From Lycium barbarum (Eukaryota > Streptophyta > Magnoliopsida > Solanales > Solanaceae), in assembly GCF_019175385.1 (NCBI RefSeq), contig NC_083338.1, positions 70,068,712 through 70,132,711 on the forward strand: a stretch of 64,000 bases of DNA, in the 5' to 3' direction. Position 1 is the stretch's first letter; each line of letters begins with the position of its first letter. Shown piece after piece: positions 10,493 to 21,061 of the stretch. The translations under genes and the position numbers were made by a program. Under the pieces are notes generated by a model that was not told where the DNA came from, made no database searches, and saw only the letters and a program-made list of their open reading frames with translations.

Positions 10493-11504
10493 TGGTTTCT
10501 CACTACTCTGCTCGTACATGCCTCAATATATTTTTCACCGAGTCTTGGGCCGGGTATGTTATCGTGCACAGTTTCATTGCATTGTTCACCGAGTCCCTCA
10601 CTAGAGGGCCGGGTACGGTATATATATATATGATATGACGATATGATGATATGATGACATGTTATGGCGGCCAGGAGGGCATATGATGACTTATTTCACC
10701 GAGTCCCTCACTAGAGGGCCGGGTACGGTATATATGTATATGATATATGATAGTGACAAGCATGCTTATGTTTCAAAGGAAAGTGTTGATAATATGAACA
10801 TTGTACTTGTTCTCTGTACTCCTTATCTCAGTTATGATTCTTTTACTGTTGTTCACGCTTTACATGCTCAGTACATATTTCGTAATGACCCCCTTTCCTC
10901 GGGGGACTGCGTTTCATGCCCGCAGGTACAGATACTCGCTTTGGTGAGCCGCCAGCTTAAGACTTCCCTTCTTCTATCTTGGAGAGCTCCGTTGTTCCGG
11001 AGCCCAGATTTTGGTATAGATCCTTTTGATCTAAATATATGTATATGTTGTCTAAGGGTACAATGGGGCCCTGGCCCATCATATTTCACTGTTGAACTTC
11101 TTAGAGGTCTGTAGACATGTATGTGGGTTGTATCCAGATGTGAACAGTTGTGTGTATGATTAGTATGTGTGTTCTATCGTTGTGGCAGCCTTGCCGGCTT
11201 GCAGATATTTCCATGTTGTGGTAGCATCCTTGTCGGCTTGCGTCTATATGTATAGGTGGGACGTTCCCACATGTTATGACAGCCTTGTCGGCTTATGCAC
11301 TGTGTTATCTGTTGATAGTTGTGACTCCTCAGGAGACAGGTTGCTGAACATATATGTACATTTATGCGATAGTTCCGAGACTATGTTTTGGTCGTTATAA
11401 GTTCCACATTATATTGTTGTGAACTGAATATATATAGCTAACAGGTGTGTATACGGGTGTCCAGATCGGGCACCAGTCACGGCCTACGGGGTTGGATCGT
11501 GACA
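10493..11504 (+). repeat. 3' part of a C-like LTR hosting element G
   Basis: The sequence resembles the C LTR tails at 28770-29884 and 58180-59264. Shared marks are ccgagtccctcactagaggg repeats, the ggcggccaggagggcatatga stretch, the double hairpin, several gccttgtcggctt copies and an end in GGATCGTGACA. It is clearly more diverged than the two C LTRs are from each other. The left part of this LTR must lie beyond the window, left of G. No priming site follows; an inverted E LTR begins at once. Confidence 0.8.
10867..10926 (+). other. LTR double-hairpin module (C-like LTR)
   Basis: Stem 1 carries one mismatch (cgtaatga for cgtactga). Stem 2 is CCCCC/GGGGG with loop TTTCCTC. The run gtttcatgcccgcagg follows. 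Confidence 0.6.
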
Positions 11505-11519
11505 GTCACGACCCAACCC
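11489..11519. other. Palindromic junction of two LTR ends
   Basis: Left arm 11489-11503 and right arm 11505-11519 are inverted copies with one mismatch around a single central base. The left arm is the end of the plus-strand C-like LTR and the right arm the end of the minus-strand E LTR. Both families share the terminal word GGGTTGG(G)TCGTGAC. Confidence 0.85.
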
Positions 11520-13519
11520 ACGAGTCGTGCGGATACCTACCATATTACTAACCTAGTAGGGGAACGCTTACCAACCAACCCAAACATTCAGCCAGTTTTA
11601 TAACAACAATTCTTATAAATCACAAAATATAAGTAAAAGCTCATATAGACTCTGTTTGAAATACAATAAAACTGAAAAGAATTTCACAAGATCAGGTCTA
11701 GACAGGTAAAATAGCTCCTACGAGATAGGAAGACAAAACAAATGACACAGCCTCTGCCTGGAGTGAGATGAACGAGGCGGTAGGAGAATGCCTGATAAAT
11801 CCACACGACGAAACTGCAAATAAACCCTGCAACATATCAACACCTAAAAAGGATGTAGCAAGAGTAGTATCAGTACACCACACGTATTGGTAAGCATCAT
11901 AGGTCGACTAAGATTAGTTCACGCAACACAATATAAAATAAATAAGATAAGCAAATAAACTAAGACCCTCAAGATTCTCAATAGAGGTTATTACGCTCTC
12001 ACTACTTACCTTTCTAATCTCAGTCGTTCACTTCTTTTATTCCTATAGGAAAATACTGATTTTCTAACTAGTCATTAAACCCATTCCACTTCCCTTAAGC
12101 CAATTACTTAAGTCTCATCGCCTCATTCGCACTAACATCTAATTCCTAACTTTTAGTTGTAAAACCTTTTTACCTAGTTCACCTACGCCTACGATACCCC
12201 CATGGGACAACTCACCACTTAGTACTTCATCCTTACACACACCTCAATAACAATCACCACCTTCCACAACCTCTACAAAATCATAAAATATGCACAATGC
12301 AACATAACACACTAGCAATACACACAAATAGGACGTACAAATATTAGATGCAGATGCGATGCAAGGGCCCAACTACGCTGTACATACATGCTAGCTGATG
12401 TCATTGCTTAGTAGTCACGACCTGCAGAGGACCCATGGTGTCCATGTACTACTCATTCCGGATACTCATCGGACCCGAGCCATAAATCCTCCGCTCCGGA
12501 AAGAACCTCGGACGCGGATCCACATCATACAGATTTGTCACATTCCACCCAACCGGCCATGAGACTTGACAACATAACTGCCCCATACTCTGTCTTTCCG
12601 GCTCCATGTATTTCCTCATAACACATGCAATGCAATGCAACGCAACGATGCAATAAGTCAAATAAAATCATAAATCATGCCTTTGATGGGGGATGTACCA
12701 ATCTCGATTCAATTCAGTCCTCTCAATACAAATCTCTTCTTAACAAGAAAGACAATCATTTGAATATTTCAATACCTCCGGAAATAAATATGGAAATCAA
12801 ATAATCCTAGGGATGCATAATATAAACAACGAAGTAACCCTCAATAATGATAGCACTACCTACTCAATAATTATTCATTGTTACCCTAACTACTAGTTAC
12901 ATATAGTTTCCAATAAGTTTCGAATGTATTCATCCAAACTCCGTGTTCGAAGACCTAATCATGCAATCCCCGTCAACTCTAAATGTGTATACGATTTACT
13001 AATCAAAGTCTAACTCAAGTAAACCTTAACCTACCTCGATGACGAACAACTACATTGAATTTTCTTGAATTGCTCGCCTTCTTAGCCCTCATCTGATTCC
13101 ATGAGAGATGTTAGTCGCAGGGAATAATGTGGAGAAGGTAGGGTAAACCCTCTTCTCTTGGTGTCAAGGGTTTTTCTTCCTGTGCAAAACCTAATAGCAG
13201 CCTTGGGAGGTCTTTTGTTAAAAGGGAAGGTGAAAAATAAATTAAGTGATCAAAAACACGGTCACTACCCCATGTCGACCGCTGCGGCGGTCGTATGTCC
13301 GCTATAGCGGTATCGCTATGGCGGTCCCTTGATCGATATAGCAGTTCGCTTCCAACCCTGGCCCACAATTTTTAGCTCTTAAAACACTATCAAACCTTAA
13401 AACACCTTATAGGGCTTTCCCAATATCAAACCTTAAAACACCTTATAGGGCTTATTATTTACGATCATAGACCAAGATTGGGCATGGGCTCGCGGAGTAT
13501 TAAATAACGACCAGACGGG
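11505..13519 (-). repeat. LTR of family E, lacking its extreme U3 end
   Basis: The sequence is collinear with the LTR at 59958-61962, in the same minus orientation, with modest divergence. The first base of the terminal TG and the last ~7 bases (the TGTAATG start on the minus strand) are missing or altered, because homology stops near gacgggt at 13519. A direct duplication of about 29 bp, centred on aaccttaaaacacc, occurs at 13388-13416 and 13424-13451. It is absent from the right-hand copy. Confidence 0.82.
13265..13350 (-). repeat. Palindromic GCTATAGC-type array in U3 of E
   Basis: Imperfect palindromes of the type CCGCTATAGCGG are packed into about 85 bases. Variants such as gctatggcgg and gctgcggcgg differ only at the centre. 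The matching array in the other E LTR is at 61735-61812. Confidence 0.7.
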
Positions 13520-14185
13520 TGGGAAGTTTCTTGATCAAGGAGGGTTTTTTTGTCGTTCATATTGTTTTAGAAACACTTCATACTGAAGATCTACTAAAAA
13601 ATAGGGTAGTTTATATTGGGGTGGGATGTTTTGTAGTGGTGCAATTTTTCGATGTTCTTGCTCAAAATTTTGGTACCCATGGTAGTTGAAATAGGGTAGA
13701 ATAAGTTATAAAAGTCATGCATGCTATCATACTACTTGATCCTTGACAAAGATGAGGAAATCATGGTGAAAATTTTTGGGTCTGCTAAAGGTTGGTATAG
13801 GGAATTTTTGGACTGGGGAAGACGGACCCGCTATGGCGGTCCTTCCATCGCCACAGCGGTACCGCTGTGGCGATGGCATGATCGCTGGGAGCGTCCTTTT
13901 CAGTTTGAGGGGTAACTGCTGTAGCGGTCACCTGCTTGCTATAGCGAGCCCGCTATAGCGATGAGGCACCGCTATGGCGATGCCTTGTCTACTGTAGCAA
14001 CCCTCTAACCACTATAGCGACTCCGCTGCAGTGGTCATCCCACCGCAGCAGCGAAGCTGCTTGAGGTAGAAATGAAAACTGGGATTCTTTTACTGCTTAA
14101 GGCATGGACTATCATTGCTAAATCTTAGTACCACAATATTCTAACTTTGTTTTCCCCTTTTTCAGGCTAACTCTCTTACTCTACT
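13520..14185 (+). other. Leader with palindromic array before the plus-strand pseudogene
   Basis: No LTR or coding homology is seen in 13520-13820. From 13826 to 14050 at least eight CCGCTATAGCGG-type palindromes occur, of the same class as in the E LTR and in the E leader at 59325-59480. A pyrimidine run ending in TTTTTTCAGG (14150-14165) resembles a 3' splice site 20 bases before the start codon. Confidence 0.55.
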
Positions 14186-15444
14186 ATGGCGGATCAATAA
14201 CAACAAGGACAACAACCACCTGCTCCCCCCGCATACATCAAGTTTCCCACCCATGCTTGTAAGAGGCGTTACATGTAACAGTAGACTAAGGGCATGCTTC
14301 ACGAGCGGGCTTTCATTATGGACCGGGTTGAAGAGCTGGCCTCAAATTTCTATCAGACTCTACACCGCATTGGTTGGGGTCCATTAGTCGAGGAGCCCAG
14401 GAATATCAACTGTAACTGGGCCAGGGAGTTCTATGTTATGCTCCCTACCGTGGATTGGACTATCCTGGAGCTGCAGATTACTATCCGAGGGGTCAACATA
14501 AAAGTGGGTGCTGAGACTATCAATGTTGTTCATGGGCTGCCCAACCCTTCATAAGCTGAGCTTCAGGAGAAGGACTACGATGGAAATAGGCTGTGGTTGG
14601 TAAAGATGCTGGTGAAAGAGTCAAAGAGGAGGAATGCTACCTGGGTTGTCTCCCATTTGTCCATTAAGAGCAGACACTTTACTCCTAAGGCTCGGAGGTG
14701 GTTAAACCTCGTTGCCTGACGGGTTTGCCCTTCGAGCAATATTACTGATGTCACTTACCCATGGGCCTTTGTGGTGGCTTGCATCCTGGATAGCATGCCC
14801 GTGAATGTGGGTATGCAGGTGATCGAGAAGTGGGGGGGGGGGGGGGGGGGGTTCTATGGCCAATGTTGGTCCGAGCTTGATGTTTCCCTCCCTGATTACC
14901 CATCTTTGTTGTAATGCTGAGGTGCTTATGGAGCCTAAGGACCGCTATGTGGAGTGTGATGTCGCTTTTGACCCATTGAAGGTTAAGGGAGCACAGGGCA
15001 GGGCCAAAAAAAAAGAGGGCTGGCTCAGATGACAGCGGTGGCCCACAGGGCGAGATTGGTCAGTCACAGACCCCGAGTACCCTGGAGCGCACGAAGGCAG
15101 ATATGGCTATGGTGAAGGTGCCCATGATGGGGTTTGCAAGGCCTTCCATGAAGGCCGGGTCATCTAGCAGTGCTGCGGGTACGGGCTATTTAACTACTGA
15201 GCAAATGAAGAGTTACATGAAGACCCAGACCAAGATGGGAGAGGTTGTGGATGCCTTGCAGGGCGCCTATGGATGCTTGGCTCAGGCCTATGTGGATCTC
15301 CGGGATGACTTGGACAAGGAGAAGAAGAAGCGCTGGGCCAAGGACAAGTTGTTTGTGAAGATGTGGAAAGGCGTCAAGTGTCTCTTGAAGGCCCTAGTCC
15401 CGAATGTGAAGCCTCCCCAGGTGACTACCAGAGATGCCTCCTAG
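14186..15444 (+). pseudogene. Broken gene of the plant 'putative transposon protein' type
   Basis: From ATG at 14186 the frame reads MADQ, then a stop at 14198. A proline-rich stretch follows and two stops near 14277. An open part contains RAFIMDRVEEL, IGWGPLVEEP and AREFYVMLPTVDW, with stops at 14552 and near 14718. A 20-G run (14832-14851) shifts the frame. The last 113 codons, from 15103, are open and rich in charged residues (RDDLDKEKKKRW), probably a coiled coil. The motif order recalls the 'putative plant transposon protein' family (PF20167, from memory), often found next to LTR elements in Solanaceae. Its biochemical role is not known to me. It may belong to an E-like element, but it runs antisense to the adjacent E LTR. 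Confidence 0.65.
14832..14851 (+). repeat. 20-base G run
   Basis: An uninterrupted G homopolymer sits inside the pseudogene and coincides with a change of reading frame. The length could be a sequencing or assembly artefact. Confidence 0.9.
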
Positions 15445-15586
15445 TTCTCCTTTCTTAGTACGTCCGGACTTGGCAGCGAGAAATCTAATGAATCGGAGGA
15501 TGGTGCTGATAAGGAAACTAGACGAAGAGTGGGTTAGAGATCCCCCCCCCCCCTTTATATCAGCTTTTGGTTATCATTTCCCTTTT
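15445..15586. other. Short spacer with 12-C run
   Basis: This is the sequence between the pseudogene stop and the point where C LTR homology starts. It contains a run of 12 C (15542-15553) followed by tttatatc. On the minus strand this would read like a polypurine tract, but no LTR start adjoins it. Confidence 0.4.
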
Positions 15587-16183
15587 AGGTTCAATAAGAA
15601 ATGAGTTGTAGAATTGTGGACTAGAAAATATAGTGACTAACGATAACGTTACTTTTATATAAATAGGCTAAAAGATCGACGAGGCGAAAAGGAATCACGA
15701 ATAGTCGCCGACACGTATGTAAAGCCTATCCCTTCTTTCTTTTGGCATGTCCTAGACATAAGTAAGATATAATATTGTCACGACCTAGCTAGGGGCCGCG
15801 ACGGGTAGCTGGAGCAATTACCGAGCACCGCTTACTCTACTGCTTGTCTCGCTCATTTAATACTCTTTTATCAATTTTACATACCAATTGTAGGAAAATC
15901 AAATTTAATCAAAATATAAATACTTTATATACATTTGCCCCTTGGCCATAAAAATAATATACATACATATGAAAACATCTTGTGAGACCCTCTAACCCAC
16001 ACTGCGTATCTACGAGCCTCTACTAACATAATGAATACATGGACGGGACAAGACTCCGTCATGCCTAAAATATGCATGTATGAATGTACATCAAAGGAAT
16101 AGTCATAAGCACCTCCGAACAATGGAGTGCTATCTATCAGCTGACAGCTACTGAGGACCTGGGCCAAGCTCTCCTCCCTGTCT

Positions 16184-16245
16184 ACCTGTGGGCATGAACA
16201 CAGCGTCCGAAGAGAGGACGTCAGTACGAATATTGTACCGAGTAT
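16184..16245 (-). other. LTR double-hairpin module (A 3' LTR)
   Basis: Read on the minus strand, the second stem is CGTCC/GGACG instead of CCCCC/GGGGG, with nearly the same loop (TCTCTTC). Stem 1 has one decayed pair here (ctcggtac). Confidence 0.65.
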
Positions 16246-17760
16246 GAGAGGCATACATAATAAAAGGAAACATCAATAACATGAGGATAACATCAACATG
16301 AGACATCTGGATCTGACTGATAATCATAAATGAAGTAATGCATGCTATCTTACTCATACTCATCATCATGACATGTATGCATCATATGCAAGCTGCCCGT
16401 CCATGTCGGAACGGTGTGATAATCAATAATATTAGCCCGCATCCAGGCCTCCCGCGTCCGGGGTACCATCTCATGCCGCCCATAGTGGTGTCTGCCCACA
16501 CCCGTAGGTCGTGGTGTATCCGTATCGCCACCTGCCGAAACAGTGTCTGTCGAGCCAACTAGGCTCGGTGTGAATGCAATCATGACATGCTTTATGTAAA
16601 TACTCATAGTAATATGCTTATCATAAAATACTTATCTTATCATAATGCGTATATATGACTCATGATCAACTTTACTCTATCGGGGTGACGTAAGGTCGTG
16701 ATCCCCCGATTACATTATGGAACCATCACGGACATTCTACCTCACCTTGAAAGGACTAGTACATAAGGTGACTGTAGGCAAGGAATAACATCATCATTAT
16801 TCTAGTGTCATCATATCGTATAACTTATCTCATATAGACATTCATGGGTATAAGCTTTTAACTTCTTAGAATGTAAGAACTCATAAAAGGAATAGGCATT
16901 CAAGTTAAAAGATTCATGCCATTAGAAAGAAGGACTATCCTCACATACCTTGGTCGTTTAGCTAAGATATCGCTCACTTGTTCTTCGTCGATATCACGTC
17001 GTTACCTTCATAAGAGAATTCGTATCAACATTAGTAAACTAACTATAAGAACGCATCGCTAATTCTAGGAAAAGTTGGACAACGCTTCCTTTACTCATAC
17101 CACTTTTCTCATGTTTTATTTTAACTCCCAACATTCATAATATTACTCGCAATATCATAATCGACAATCGTCATTTACGTACATTTGGCAAAATCCACCA
17201 TTTTCCTCCAATTTTTCCCTTATTTCTACTTCTAGCTCATCCTTGCGTTTTCATGCAGTTAATGCTTGTTTCATGATATAAACATCATTTATAACGTATT
17301 AGTACTCACAACACTTCAATATTCATAGTTCAATTCCACTATCATTCATTTATGTCACTATTCACTCAATAATGACCCATTTCTATGTTCTTCTACATTT
17401 CAAGTGTCTAAGCTTTCCAATACTTCAAAAAAAATGGAATAGTCATGAAACTTACCTTGGATGATGGTTGAACAATCCTTAAGTGGAAATACTACAATTA
17501 GCCAAAACCCTAGTTCCTCCTTCTTGGGAATTTCTTGACTTAGAAGATCCTTTGATGTGTTCTTACACTTGATTCCATGAAATTAGTGTTGTTGGTCTTG
17601 ATATTCCCTTTAATTCTCTTGAATTCTTGTGGAGGAATTATTTGGAATGTTCTAGAGGTCTCTTGAGTTGTTGGATGAATAATGAAATAATATGAAGTCT
17701 AAGTCCCTTTTTAAAATCACAAAATCTGGTCTCTAATGAAAATTTGTCGGGATGAACAGT

Positions 17761-18021
17761 GGTCGTAAACCACCATATACGGACCGTATTTTGATTTACG
17801 GTCCGTCCTCCATGGCCGTATATAACCATTTCAAAGACAGAAAGTTTTGGCTGATGGACATGGTAGTTTACGACCTGGCTTACTGTCTGTAAACCAGTTT
17901 ACGGGCCGTAAACTGGGTCGTATTGAACCATATTCAACATTTACAGAAAGTTGGGATTTTTGACAAGCTGGAGGACGATTGCACTATACAGTCCGTAAAC
18001 CACTTTACGGGCCGTATAGTG
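17761..18021 (-). repeat. TTTACGG/CCGTAAA palindrome array in U3 of A
   Basis: About six inverted words of the type GGTTTACGG...CCGTAAACC lie 150-410 bp inside the start of U3. The copy in the 5' LTR (28002-28270) is better preserved, for example ggtttacggtccgtaaacc. Most changes between the two are transitions. Confidence 0.75.
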
Positions 18022-18174
18022 CCATATAAGACCACTGGGCTGAAAAAATTTCCGCGACTTTCTTATTTCCAAAAATTCTTAATTAGCCATTCCCGACTTA
18101 ATAAAATATCATTCACTCAACTTTTCATCATTCCACTCATCATACAAGTACGGAGAAATTTTCGAAGTGTAACA

Positions 18175-18212
18175 TTCTTCCCCCCTTTTGGAACATTCGT
18201 CCTCGAATGTTC
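18175..18212 (-). promoter_or_regulatory. Polypurine tract and pre-PPT inverted repeat of A
   Basis: On the minus strand GAACATTC-GAGGAC-GAATGTTC (18191-18212) is followed by ccaaaaggggggaagaa and the LTR start. The inverted repeat has 8-bp arms. Confidence 0.85.
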
Positions 18213-18379
18213 GACACTCGGGGATTCTGGAAACATTTTGCCAGGGTTTCCTTTGTAATTTGGATACTACCTTTCCATTACAACAACCCACAATATCTTC
18301 GCCTCACAAGGCTATATCACAATATCAACACATTTATGGCCACACACGACCAAAAACATAAAACTAAAACATACATACC

Positions 18380-18916
18380 TTACACCATCGACGTCTCATC
18401 TTGAATCTCTTCCGGGGATTGGAACAAATGTGGGTACCTAGATTTCATCTTCTCCTCTGCTTCCCAAGTCATTTCTTCCCGATTATTGTTCCGCCATAGA
18501 ACTTTTACTGAAGCAACCTCTTTATTCCGAAGCCTTCGTACTTGTCTATCCAAAATGGCAATGGGCATTTCCTCGTATGTTACCTTCTCTGTTACTTGCA
18601 CATCATCAATCGGAACTATTCTTGTTGGGTCTCCAACACACTTGCGGAGCATCGAAACATGGAATACTGGATGCACGGATTTGAGCTCTGAAGGCAAGTC
18701 CAATTCGTAGGCTACTCGACCCTCCTTGCGAATGATTTGGTAGGGTCCGATATATCTGGGACTTAGCTTTCCCTTCTTGCCAAATCTCATCACTCCCTTC
18801 ATCGGCGATACCTTCAGGAACACCCAATCGCCCACCTGAAATTCCAAATCTCGTCGGCGATTATCTGCATAAGACTTTTGGCGACTTTGAGTTGTTAACA
18901 GTCGATCTCGAATCAC
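18380..18916 (-). pseudogene. Integrase C-terminal domain and chromodomain of A
   Basis: An open stretch of 178 codons forms the end of the polyprotein. It begins in the SRQKSYADNRRR segment and contains VFLKVSPMKGVMRFG and GKLSPRYIGPYQI (GPY/F module), then HPVFHVSMLRKC. The chromodomain follows with ILDRQVRRLRNKEVASVKVLWRN and EEMTWEAEEKMKSRYPHLF. It keeps the Gln codon that is a stop in G and F. The upstream frame carries stops, so this part would not be translated from the natural start. The first Met shown is internal to the polyprotein. Confidence 0.9.
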
Positions 18917-19402
18917 TTTAACCTTTTAAACTGCTTGTTGGATCAAGTCGGGGCCTATCTATTGTACTTCTCCGGTTTCAAACCATCCAATTGGAGATCT
19001 GCATTTTCTTTCATATAAGGCTTCATACGGGGCCATTTGAATGCTGGAATGACAGCTGTTATTATAGGCAAATTCAATAAGAGGCAAATGCTCATCTTAA
19101 CTACCGCCAAAGTCTAATACACATGCCCGTAGCATATCCTCTAAGGTCTGAATAGTGCTCTCGGCTTGTCCGTCAGTCTGCGGATGGAACGCCGTGCTGA
19201 ACTTAACTTGGGTACCTAGACCTTCTTGAAAGGACTTCCAGAACTTGGCTGTGAACTGTGCCCCTCTGTCTGTGATAATGGCCAAAGGAATACCGTGAAG
19301 TTGCACAATCTCGTTGAGATACAATTTAGCATAATCTTCCGCTGAATATGTGGTTCTAACAGGGAGAAAATGAGCTGCTTTCGTGAGTCTATCCACGATC
19401 AC
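18917..19402 (-). pseudogene. Integrase catalytic core of A
   Basis: The frame encodes VDRLTKAAHFLPVRT, the second catalytic Asp in IITDRGAQFT and the Glu in DGQAESTIQ. The first Asp (INMDFVVG) lies just upstream of the TAG at 19403-19405, which replaces a Trp codon. A further stop at 19097-19099 also replaces Trp, and more stops lie between 18917 and 19096, where EFAYNNS and MAPYEALY remain readable. The core is therefore complete in homology but interrupted at several codons. Confidence 0.88.
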
Positions 19403-20602
19403 CTATATAGAATCATACTTCCCTCGCGTACGGGGTAATCCTACCACAAAGTCCATGTTAATTTCTTCCCATTTCCACATAGGAATTTCCATTGTTTGCA
19501 ATAAGCCTCCTGGTTTTTGATGCTCGGCCTTCACTTGCTGGCAATTTGGGCACTGTGCTACAAATTTTGCTATGTCTCGCTTCATGCCATCCCACCAATA
19601 TATCAATTTGAGATCGTGGTACATCTTGGTTGTACCTGGATGAATAGAATACCAAGAATAATGTGCTTCCTCTAAAATCCGTTGGCGCAAGTTTGTCACA
19701 TTCGGTACACATAGCCGGCCTTGATATCTAAGAACCCCTTCTATGGAAACTTCGAATGGAGAATTTTCCTTTCCATGGGCTTGATCTCGATAGTGGCTTA
19801 ACTGAAGATCTTCATATTGCTGTTCCTTCACTTCTAGATTCAGTGATGAAACTGTGGGGTCATTGACGCTAATACCTGCATCTCCTGAATCAATGGGCCG
19901 TACGCCGAGACTTGCTAACCGATGGACTTCACGAACCATTTCTCGCTTTTCCGAAGGAACTCCACATAAACTACCCATCGATCGGCGGCTAAGTGCATCT
20001 GCTACTACATTCGCCTTCCCTGGATGATATAGAATTTTCACATCATAATCCTTCAGTAATTCTAACCATCTCCTTTGCCGCAGGTTCAACTCCTTCTGTT
20101 TGAAAATATATTGAAGGCTTTTGTGATCCGTATAGATGTCCACGTGTACACCATATAAGTAGTGTCTCCATATTTTCGATGCATGAATGACCGCAGCTAG
20201 CTCAAGATCATGAGTGGGGTAATTTTGTTCATGTTTTCACAACTGTCTCGAAGCATATGCAATAACTTTCCCATTCTGCATCAATACACATCCTAATCCC
20301 ACACCGGAGGCGTCACAATATACTACATAGCCATCTGATCCTTCTGGAAGTGTTAGCACTGGCGCTGAGGTCAATCTGTTTTTCAACTCTTGGAAGCTAC
20401 GCTCACAGGCATCACTCTATTGGAATTTAGCCGACTTCTGGGTTAACATTGTCAATGGGGCTGAAATAGATGAGAAGCCCTCTACAAATCTTCTATAGTA
20501 TCCTGCTAACCCAAGGAAACTACGAACTTCTGTAGGCGTCGTAGGTCTTGGCCAAGTCTTCACAGCTTCTATTTTCTGAGTGTTGACTCGGATACCATCA
20601 TC
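19403..20602 (-). pseudogene. RNase H and integrase zinc domain of A
   Basis: RNase H signatures on the minus strand are [25 protein letters not shown] and [11 protein letters not shown], containing the catalytic Asp, Glu and Asp. Stops lie at 20417-20419 (Trp in the FQW motif) and 20237-20239 (in SRQLKKH). From 20143 the frame is open: the RNase H end, the [19 protein letters not shown] tether, and the integrase zinc region with [11 protein letters not shown] and [12 protein letters not shown]. It ends in [12 protein letters not shown], which carries the first integrase Asp. Confidence 0.9.
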
Positions 20603-21061
20603 TTAAATAACATGGCCTAGAAATGCCACTGAGTTCAGCCAAAACTCGCACTTCGAAAACTTTGCATACAATTCCCGATCTCGAATAATGCTAAGAACAA
20701 TTCTTAGATGATCTGCATGTTCTGATTCTGTGCGAGAATATACCAGGATATCATCGATAAACACTATCACAAAAATATACAAAAACGGCCTGAACACATT
20801 ATTCATTAAATTCATGAACACCGCCGGGGCATTCGTCAACCCAAACGACATTACTCGAAACTCGTAGTGACCATATCTTGTTCTGAAGGAAGTCTTGGGA
20901 ATATCTGCTTCCCTAATTCTCACCTGATGATAACCCGATCTCAGATCTATCTTGGAGAACCATTTTGCACCTTGCAATTGATCGAACAAGTCGTCAATTC
21001 TAGGAAGGGGATATCTGTTCTTCACCGTCACTTTGTTCAGCTGTCTATAATCAATACACAT
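20603..21061 (-). pseudogene. Reverse transcriptase palm of A
   Basis: This open part of RT reads from [11 protein letters not shown] through [47 protein letters not shown] and the catalytic [10 protein letters not shown] to SVAFLGHV. Stops bracket it: TGA at its upstream edge, where homologues have Arg (CGA), and TAA at 20603-20605. All three catalytic Asp of the polymerase are present in the sequence. Confidence 0.92.

Larger units (their letters stand above)
15776..18174 (-). repeat. 3' LTR of element A
   Basis: 2399 bp, collinear with 26021-28414 with a few dozen differences by eye. On the minus strand it starts TGTTACACTTCG and ends GTCGTGACA. Confidence 0.93.

Noticed and set aside
15542..15560. 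Minus-strand polypurine tract (aaagggggggggggg)
   Set aside because: No LTR start lies next to it on the expected side.
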